DNA of 64,000 bases from Platerodrilus igneus (taxonomy: Eukaryota; Arthropoda; Insecta; Coleoptera; Lycidae): positions 1,860,001 through 1,924,000 of the forward strand of contig JARFIW010000658.1 of assembly GCA_036346225.1 (NCBI GenBank), in the 5' to 3' direction. Numbering within the stretch: the stretch's first letter is position 1; the number at the start of each line of letters is the position of its first letter. The notes beneath the pieces were generated by a model. The model had not been told where the DNA came from and did not search any database. It saw only the letters and a program-made list of their open reading frames with translations. Made by a program: the position numbers and the translations under genes. Positions 57,220-64,000 of the stretch are shown one piece after another.

Positions 57220-57506
57220 TGTGAGTATCATTGGCATTAGTAGCTTGTCAAAGGACTGCGAAAATGAAGAGGTGGAGGAAACTTTTATGCATCCTTTGGG
57301 CCCAAGTCCATCGCTTGTGTTCTCAAAAATTCAAAATCAATCAAATACTAACTAAAGTTGACGCAACAACTATAACTGGGCAGACCTACACTTTCCCACA
57401 CAAAAAATTGCTGCTGTTACAAGGAGTTGTATACAAGACAAATTTCCACAGGAAATATTCTGCTGTACATTTTTACCGCAACATATCTGACGGAATAGTA
57501 AGTTAA
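57220..57506 (+). pseudogene. Degraded transposase-like C-terminal tail
   Basis: Broken frames read SKDCENEEVEETFMHPLGPS near 57245 and ATTITGQTYTF near 57365. A block of the form (F/V)-(M/L)-H-P-x-G-P-S followed by a T-x-x-G/R-x-Y pattern occurs in the C-terminal tails of some insect Tigger/jerky-type transposase genes. The upstream catalytic part is not visible. Tentative. Confidence 0.35.
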
Positions 57507-58122
57507 TTAATAATAATGAAACAAACTAACCAATCTTAATGTCTCTGGAGAAAATTTTTTTTTATTAGGATTCCAATGAAATTTCACCTTGAATTTTTGT
57601 AGGTTTGTAAGCAAACAGTTTAAAAATAATTAAGAATTTGTAGATGAAAAATATTAACATTTCAAACACATTCACTTAATATATCACATTTTAGAGACAT
57701 AGTGTTTGTTTCACTCATCTAGCTTTTTCCTACGGTGAGATATCCCTACAAACAAAAAAACCATTTTTGCCTAAATTTAACGCAATTTTAAAATTTCGCA
57801 AATCAAAAACGACATGCAATAAAAAATTCTTTAGGTTTTTCCTTCTAACTAACACAAAAAAGGACAAAGTCTTACGTGGTTATTTTCCTTTGATATGGAT
57901 TGATCCGAAATCAAACTGCCCAACATTTGGGATAAGGAAACTTTATTGTAGTACTGTTGCTATTATTTTTTTAATTATTTTACTTGCAAACATAATAACA
58001 GGTCCCGATTTTTATAATTTTTGTTCATTTCCTAGTTTAAATTTCTACGTATTATATGCAAACTTTTTGTAACGACTTCAGAACTATGGTCTACATAATG
58101 CAATTAAGCTTTAAAGACTTAC

Positions 58123-58425
58123 CATATATCCATAAATGATCTTATCGTGTAGTATTGTTGCCAGAAGAATAAATTTAACGATTTCCAAAATTGGAACGAA
58201 TAATGTAAAAAATACTTGAAGGTGATACAACTTTGATTTCTTAATATGATGCGGCGATACTGGATTGCCATATTTTCTATACACTATTAACTGTGCTGTT
58301 CCAGCTAACAAAAGAAATCCAGCTATAATAGTTGTGGATGCGGTTTCCATGAAACACCGAGATGTTCCATGGTTAACCCATATTTGGTCCAATGTAATAT
58401 TCGGTGGACAATACTGCATGTTCAT
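58123..58425 (-). CDS. ABCB6: ABCB6-like transporter, exon 1 with start codon
   Basis: Minus-strand coding part of exon 1, 101 codons, ending in phase 0 at a GTAAGT donor. It starts MNMQYCPPNITLDQIWVNHG; two cysteines at residues 6 and 24 fall where vertebrate ABCB6 has its N-terminal cysteine pair. Two hydrophobic helices follow (residues about 32-50, TIIAGFLLLAGTAQLIVY, and about 69-95, LQVFFTLFVPILEIVKFILL) separated by a basic loop (RKYGNPVSPHHIKKSK). This is the beginning of TMD0. An AG five bases before the ATG (58431-58432) follows a pyrimidine-rich run, so a separate 5' leader exon probably lies further right. The reading frame is clean, unlike every mobile element around it. Confidence 0.9.
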
Positions 58426-60228
58426 TTTACCTAAAAATTGATAAAACTTAACAATAAAATAGCAGCTTTCAATATGTTAATGCATAATGATTAGTCAAAA
58501 TTTTGAATGCCGTTTTAACCTTAAAAATCTACGAATATCTCTCATAACTTACCTAACAATACTTGTGTCTTAAAGTTTATTTTGAACTGTTGTTGAGGTT
58601 ATAACAATTTTGCTAGAATCATGCTTTTTACAACTACTACGTTCAAACTTGCTGCTACATAATAAAGTGATTCTGAAATTAAACAATAGAAATCTGGCAA
58701 ATCAGAAGTCAGCTGGCAAAACTTTGAGTTGAACTTTGTTATGAATATCACGCAGTTGACAAGCTACAGCTGTACGAAATTCCACCAGCTTTTGCACTAG
58801 ATGTTAAGATCTACCAATCACTAATTAGAACACTAAGGGCTGCTGCGAATGGACCAATCTTCCTAGTTTTCTAAATAATAAACAAGAAAACTAAAGTCTA
58901 TTTATCTATAGACCTTACAAATAGTTTCATAATAGTTGTTCTAAATATAGGGGCAAATATAGTAAGTACATTCACTTTTATATGCTCGAAAGACAAAAAT
59001 GCAAAATACTAATACAGCAACGGATTTTATCCTTAAGATGACAATAAAATGGTAATTAACAAATTATTATTACTCCCATAGCAACTATTCGTAAAAACTG
59101 TCTAAACACTTGAAAATTATATCAGTGATGATTGTTATCAAAAGCCATTTAAACTTAATATTAGAACATGAATTAGTATAGTTTATCAATTAACTAATGT
59201 AAACCAAAAAAATTAAATTAGAAAATGCATGGAATGAAAGAATTGCTAATTAAACAACCTCTAGTATTTGGCAAAAACTATCTTGTTAGTCATACTTTTA
59301 ATTATATTGTGTACGTTGAATTTGGTCTCATTATTCATCATAAAAGTGTCTCCTGAGATAAATGTACGTTTTAATTTTCTCTATTTATTATACTCATTTT
59401 TAAATAGAAACTACTAAACAGGTCTCTGAGGTAGTATAGTGGGGAGACGTTACTACGTTATAGTTCATGCAATTTAAAATCTGATGTTCGTCATCAATAT
59501 TTATGATGTCATCCAGAAGCACCGTTGTCGCTATGATAATTAATTAATCCAGAACACCTGATTTTTGAGGTTAGGAAATCTCGAGGGGGGCGCATACATA
59601 CGTTTTATGTGTACTGTTGTGTATATACAAAGCTCAGTTTATTAATTTATTAACGTGAATAGTGAATTTATAGAAAGTTTATGTTGTTTAATTTAATCAG
59701 TAATTAGTTTTTCAATATGAGTTCGGGAGGCAGCGACAGATTGCGTGTCATTATTCCGCCAAGGCTAAAAATTTTTTATTTTAACTATATTTAGCAACTG
59801 ATTATTAAAACAGGTCTTCCAGCTTAAATGATATAATGGAACGGTTTGAAAACTCGCAAAAATTTGGGGAAAAAAACTTATACCGCCAAACGTAAAACTT
59901 TTTTCTCTGATTATTTATAATGTAAACACAAAAATAAAACTAGTCTTCCATGTAGCAAACACAACGTACTACGTCTTCCATCCATACGAACACCTCCAAA
60001 AAAGGGATACAATGGATTTATTCCCCCAAAGCTGAAACTGTAGTAATTTATAATACTGCTAACAGTGATACTTACCTTATTCGTTATTAATTGTAGTAGG
60101 TTTTGGTTGATATGTCAATGATTGTCAAATAATGATTTTGTAATAAAAAGTTAGCTGATTTACTTAGTTATAATAAAATTAGATGTAGTTATTTATGTGC
60201 AGTGTTTTACTTAATATCTAAAATAACA
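58426..60228. other. Region upstream of exon 1, nothing firm
   Basis: It may hold the leader exon and promoter of the ABCB6-like gene and the 5' LTR of the copia element, but I could not delimit either. A short ORF starts MSSGGSDRLRVIIPPRLKIF at about 59717, and similar CCGCCAA/CCCCCAA-(A)-GCTGAAA-like words recur near 59880 and 60025; significance unknown. Confidence 0.4.
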
Positions 60229-60242
60229 GGTTATGGGCCCAG
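60229..60242 (+). promoter_or_regulatory. Copia primer-binding site
   Basis: GGTTATGGGCCCAG follows an ACA LTR end. TTATGGGCCCAG is the typical copia-type site complementary to an internal part of initiator tRNA-Met (half-tRNA priming). Confidence 0.82.
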
Positions 60243-60252
60243 ACATCTAAAA

Positions 60253-61446
60253 ATGGCAAAAAGTTTGGTAACTGTCATGAAAAATAATTTTAATATAGAA
60301 CTGCTAAATGTAAATAATTTTCATGCTTGGAAGTTTCGAATGCAATCTTTATTTATGGAAAAGGATGTTTTAGAATGCATAGAAATAGAATTTGATGCAA
60401 CTAGTTACACAGACGAAAAGAAAAAGGTTGAAGCCAGAAAACGAGATAACAAATGCAAATCTTATATCGTGCAGTGCATTGATGATGCTCAAATTGATTT
60501 AATAAGAGATAAAGAGACTGCATACAGTATGTGGAAGAATCTTGAAGAAAGGTATGAAAAGAAAGGTATTCCGGGACAAATGTTATTACTTAAAAGGTTA
60601 ATGAGCATAAAATTAGGAGACACAAAAGATCTTGAAATGTTTTTGGCGCAATTTGATGAAACAGTACGTCAATTAAAAGTTACAGGAGCAGATTTAAAAC
60701 AACAAGTTTTAGTTTGTACTTTATTAATGGCGATGCCACCAAGCATGGAAACCGTAATTGTGATTTTAGACAATATACCTTCAGAAGAATTGAGTATAAA
60801 TTTAGTAAAAGCAAAGCTACGAACTGAAGTAGAAAGAAGAAAAGCTGCATCTGAAATTGAAACAAACAAAATTGGACAAGGACACGGTAAACCTGCAGCA
60901 TTTTTAACGAATAATGGTGGTGTATGTTACGCATGTGGTGGAAAAGGGCATTATAAAAGAGATTTCAAGAAGAATAACTATAAAAATCATACCTACAGAA
61001 GTGGACATTTTAGAGGTAGAGGTAACTACAGAGGAAATTTTAATAATCAAAAAGGAAATACGAATAACCAACGATGGAATTACTCGAGAAATTATACTAA
61101 TCAAAGGGGAAGATACAGAGATCAACCCACTGGTAGTAAAGGAGATTATAGTAATCAAAGGGAAATGGAAGAATCCAAAGGTAACTTTGTTGAAAAAGAG
61201 GACACAGGTAAAGGTATAAGTTTCATGACACAAACGGAAGTTGAAAACAAAACTGTAAGTAAGAAAGACATTTTATTTTATATAGACTCTGGGTGTACTG
61301 ATCATATGGTAAACTCTAGAAAGTATTTTTCTGAGTACATGTTGTTGCAAAATCCTATTGAAATAGCTGTTGCAAAAAGTGAAAATTGTATGAAAGCAAT
61401 AGGTGTGGGCAACATCAAAATAGTCATGTTTATAATGAAACGGTAG
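60253..61446 (+). pseudogene. Copia gag and protease start
   Basis: Start chosen at 60253 (MAKSLVTVMKNNFNIELLNV), just after the primer-binding site; an upstream in-frame Met lies in the presumed LTR. Gag core: NFHAWKFRMQSLFMEKDVLE, LKRLMSIKLGDTKDLEMFL and LLMAMPPSMETVI (the copia UBN2-type gag fold). The zinc knuckle CYACGGKGHYKRDF has Phe in place of its last Cys. A Gly/Arg/Asn-rich stretch follows, then the protease motif LFYIDSGCTDHMVNS near 61285. The frame breaks at 61446 within the protease domain. Gag makes the particle; protease cuts the polyprotein. Confidence 0.9.
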
Positions 61447-61496
61447 ATTGTACTATAAAGAATATGTTATATGTACCTAATCTTCGTATAAATTGA

Positions 61497-62632
61497 ATGT
61501 CCATAAATCGATTAGAAATTAATGATGCCAAAGTAGTTTTCGATAATGGCACGGTATTCTTGCATTACAAAGATAGGTTAGTAGGTACTGGAAATAGAAA
61601 TAAGCTATATGAAATAAGTTTTGAGGTGGATGTTAATAAATGTTTAAATACTGAAACAGAAAATGAAGAACTAAAATTATGGCACAGGTGACTAGAGCAC
61701 ATTTGTAATGCAAATTTAGAAAAGTTATTAAAAAATAACATGGTTGAAGGGTTAGAAAATTTAAAATTGAGCAAAGTTGAATTTTGTGTCTTGCATTCGG
61801 GGCAAAATGAGTAGATTACCATTTAATTCAAGAAATAAAGCTAACAGGATTTTAGGTATAGTGCATTCTGATTTAGTTGGCCCAATAACACCTGTAAGTC
61901 ATGAAGGTGAAAAATATTTTATCACGTTTATTGATGATTTCTCAGGTTTATATGTTAAAAGGAAAAAACAAAGTCTTTGATTGTTTTAAGGAGTTTGTTC
62001 AGGCTGTACAGGCTAAGTTTAAAAGATTATTAGTTTTAAGGTGTGATAATGGTGGCGAATATATTTCTAGTGAATTGAAAGATTTTTGTCGTGAAAATGG
62101 AACTGTTATAGACTATTATCCGCTATATACTCCACAACAAAATGGGAAGAGTGAAAGGTATAATAGAAGTTTGGAAGAAAAGGCTAGAACCATGTTAGAA
62201 GAAGCAAAATTACCAAAACATTTCTGGAACGAGGCTGTAAGAGTTGCAGCATATGTGTTAAATCGAAGCCCTCATAGTAATTTAAAAGATACTCCTGCAG
62301 AAATTTGGAATGGTGTAAAACCAAGTATTCAAAATATGAAGATATTTGGTTGCATGGCTTTTTCTCACATTCCAGAACAATTTAGAGGTAAATTTGATAG
62401 CAAAGTTAAAAAATGTATTATGATGGAATACACAAATACAGGATATAGATTGTGGGATATAGCTAAAGAAAAAATAATTACATCAAAGAATGTGAAGTTC
62501 AATGAAAATGATTTTTATTATAAAATGAATGTTGCAAGAATAAGCTTAGTGAATAAGGAAGATAAGGAATCGACAGAAGATATCTCTGAGATTGACGATC
62601 AAGAAAACGAAATAAATGTAGACAAAGTCTGA
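61497..62632 (+). pseudogene. Copia integrase (frameshifted)
   Basis: Reads ALHYKDRLVGTGNRNKLYEI-like pre-integrase sequence (near 61565), then the HHCC zinc-binding region LWHR...EHICNANLEKLLKN with a stop after the Arg near 61689, and a C-x-x-C lost to a frameshift near 61790. The catalytic core follows: GIVHSDLVGPITPVSHEG (first Asp), a frameshift near 61960, LRCDNGGEYISSELKDFC (second Asp) and YYPLYTPQQNGKSERYNRSL (catalytic Glu), then HFWNEAVRVAAYVLNRSP and FGCMAFSHIPEQFRGKFDSK. Integration residues are intact; the frame is not. Confidence 0.9.
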
Positions 62633-62689
62633 GAAAATAAAAAGGAAAAGAGAAAAACAAAAGTACCAGAGAAATATTCAGATTTTGAA

Positions 62690-64000
62690 ATGTATATGGC
62701 ATTTAATGCAATTGTATACATTGAAGATGTTCCAGAGAATGTAGAGCAAATAAATGAAAGAGAAGATAAGCAAATGTGGACAACTGCTATGCAGAAAGAG
62801 ATAGAATCTATAAATAAGAATGAAACTTGGCTGGATGATGTACAAGATAAATACAAAGCACGGCTGGTAGTGAGAGGTTTTGCCCGAAAGGATAGGTTTA
62901 ATTATGATGAGATATATTCACCAGTGGCCAAGATGTTTACTATCAGAACTTTACTATCAATAGCGAATCAATACAGACATCATATTAAACAACTTGACGT
63001 TATGACAGCGTTTTTGAATGGGAACTTGAAAGAAGAAATATATATATATATATATCAACCAGAGGGAGTGAACTGTAAGAGGGATAATGTGTTAAAATTG
63101 AATAAGGCTCTATATGGTCTGAAGCAAGCAAGCAAGTGTTGAAATAAAAAAATTAATGATTTTTTACTTAGTTTAGGATTTACCAGGTCAAATGTTGATT
63201 ACTGTTTGTACATAAAACATGATAAAGAAAGTGTAGTGTATTTCGTAATATATGTAGGTGACATTTTACTGACAGGTCAGAACTTAAGAGTTTTAGATGA
63301 ATACAAAAGTAAATTTATGCAACAATTTGACATGAAGGATAAAGGAAATTTAAAGAATTTTTTAGGACTTGAAATAGATTATGACCGAGAAAAGGGAATT
63401 TTGAAAATAATTCAAAAAAGGTATGTTAAAGGAATTCTAAAACGTTTTAATTTTGATCAGTGTAAACCGTGTACAACTCCAATGGATTTAAAATTGCGAA
63501 TAACTGTTAGTGAAAATAATGAATCTCAAAGTAAACCAGTTAAACCTTAAATTGGATGTTTTATGTATTTAATGTTAGGCTCACGTCCAGACATAAGTTT
63601 TGCCATAAACTACTTCAGCAGATATCAAAATAAAAATGAGAAGGAAGTATGGGTCGGATTAAAACGGTTATTGAGATATCTTCAGAGCACTTCAAGCAAT
63701 TGTTTAAAATACAAAAGAAAGTTAAACGATTTACCTATAATGTGTTTTGTAGATTCTGATTGGGCAGGAGATTTATTTGACAGGAAATCAGTAACAGGGT
63801 TTGTAATTAAAATATTTGGGAATTCTGTTGCTTGGGTTACTAGGAAATAAAACTGTGTGTCATTATCTAGTTCTGAAGCAGAATTAGTCGCTTTGCGTGA
63901 TGCTGCTCAGGAGTGTTTGTTTTTCAGAAGATTATTAAATGACTTGAGTATATCCATAAAATATTTTAATGTGTATGAAGAGGGCTGTGTAGCGTTAATT
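62690..64000 (+). pseudogene. Copia reverse transcriptase and RNase H (partial)
   Basis: RT: KYKARLVVRGFARKDRFNYD near 62850, YSPVAKMFTIRTLL near 62915, QLDVMTAFLNGNLKEEIY (first Asp) near 62990, and LNKALYGLKQASKC near 63100, ended by a TGA where Trp is usual. The next piece has VIYVGDILLTGQN near 63250, where the catalytic Y-V-D-D reads Y-V-G-D. RNase H: GSRPDISFAINYFSRY near 63580, CFVDSDWAGDLFDRKS near 63740, then after a stop at 63848 LSSSEAELVALRDAAQECLF to the edge. A TA run expands the EEIY-QPEG stretch in frame (EEIYIYIYQPEG). Confidence 0.9.

Larger units (their letters stand above)
18524..58122 (-). other. Intron 1 of the ABCB6-like gene (39.6 kb)
   Basis: The interval between the GTAAGT donor after exon 1 and the TTTCAG acceptor before exon 2, both on the minus strand. 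Phase is 0 on both sides. It is filled by the mobile elements, satellites and unassigned AT-rich stretches listed separately. Transcription of the host gene must cross all of them, in antisense to the Jockey LINE, the gypsy tail and the first Penelope-like element, and in sense with the BEL/Pao element, the Tigger element and the second Penelope-like element. Confidence 0.85.
60229..64000 (+). mobile_element. Ty1/copia retrotransposon, runs off right edge
   Basis: Begins at a primer-binding site; then gag, protease, integrase, RT and RNase H follow in the copia order (integrase before RT). The 5' LTR should end at about 60228 (AATAACA) but its start cannot be fixed without the 3' LTR, which is outside the window. 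Damage is modest: about six stops or frameshifts, one catalytic substitution and one zinc-knuckle substitution. It is on the strand opposite to the ABCB6-like gene and upstream of its start codon. Confidence 0.92.

Noticed and set aside
57767..58072. A 101-residue plus-strand ORF with a hydrophobic segment next to exon 1
   Set aside because: It lies in intron 1 on the other strand, is AT-rich, and shows no domain; probably chance.
59415..59465. A tRNA-like A box (TAGTATAGTGGGGAGACG)
   Set aside because: No B box at the right distance and no cloverleaf.

Overview
The window is eukaryotic and almost certainly from an insect or other arthropod. It is AT-rich, it carries one host gene cut into short exons with GT-AG introns, and it is packed with arthropod-type transposable elements (BEL/Pao, Ty1/copia, Ty3/gypsy, Jockey- and RTE-like LINEs, Penelope-like elements, pogo/Tigger, mariner-like and hAT DNA transposons). 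There are no bacterial operons, Shine-Dalgarno sites or CRISPR arrays. I cannot name the species.

Host gene. The only cellular gene I can support is an ABCB6-type (HMT-1 family) ABC transporter on the minus strand. Five coding exons join in frame: exon 1 at 58123-58425 (start codon), exon 2 at 18324-18523, exon 3 at 18123-18276, exon 4 at 17515-17692 (or 17707) and exon 5 at 2465-2631. They encode about 334-339 residues: the N-terminal membrane region and the start of the ABC transmembrane domain. The nucleotide-binding domain must lie beyond the left edge. Intron 1 is 39.6 kb, intron 2 is 47 bp, intron 3 about 0.4 kb and intron 4 about 14.9 kb. Nearly everything else sits inside these introns.

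Left part (1-17.5 kb): a decayed LINE at the left edge; intron 4 with a LINE (about 5530-7688), a 5'-truncated minus-strand LINE (8283-8960), a 75-bp tandem array (10170-12200) holding RTE-like LINE 3' ends, a tRNA-derived SINE, and a pogo-type transposon (about 13200-16290) with a LINE inserted into its transposase.

Middle (18.5-37 kb, in intron 1): a complete BEL/Pao retrotransposon (18924-25500) with LTRs differing by one base and a perfect 5-bp target duplication; a Penelope-like element with inverted terminal copies around a GIY-YIG endonuclease; a gypsy integrase tail; a 380-bp palindrome carrying two opposed hammerhead ribozyme motifs; and a 136-bp satellite split by a mariner-like element with about 600-bp inverted ends, itself split by a hAT element.

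Right part (37-64 kb): a second Penelope-like remnant, a dispersed repeat of unknown class, a Tigger-type transposon (45438-47571), an inverted pair of LTR-like repeats flanking a Jockey LINE that contains a MITE, a second satellite sharing a core motif with the one in intron 4, exon 1, and a Ty1/copia element running off the right edge.

No mobile element here has an unbroken reading frame. The most unusual signal is the palindrome with two opposed hammerhead ribozyme motifs (30508-30887), followed by the satellite / mariner-like / hAT nest and a dispersed repeat with conserved splice-like boundaries.
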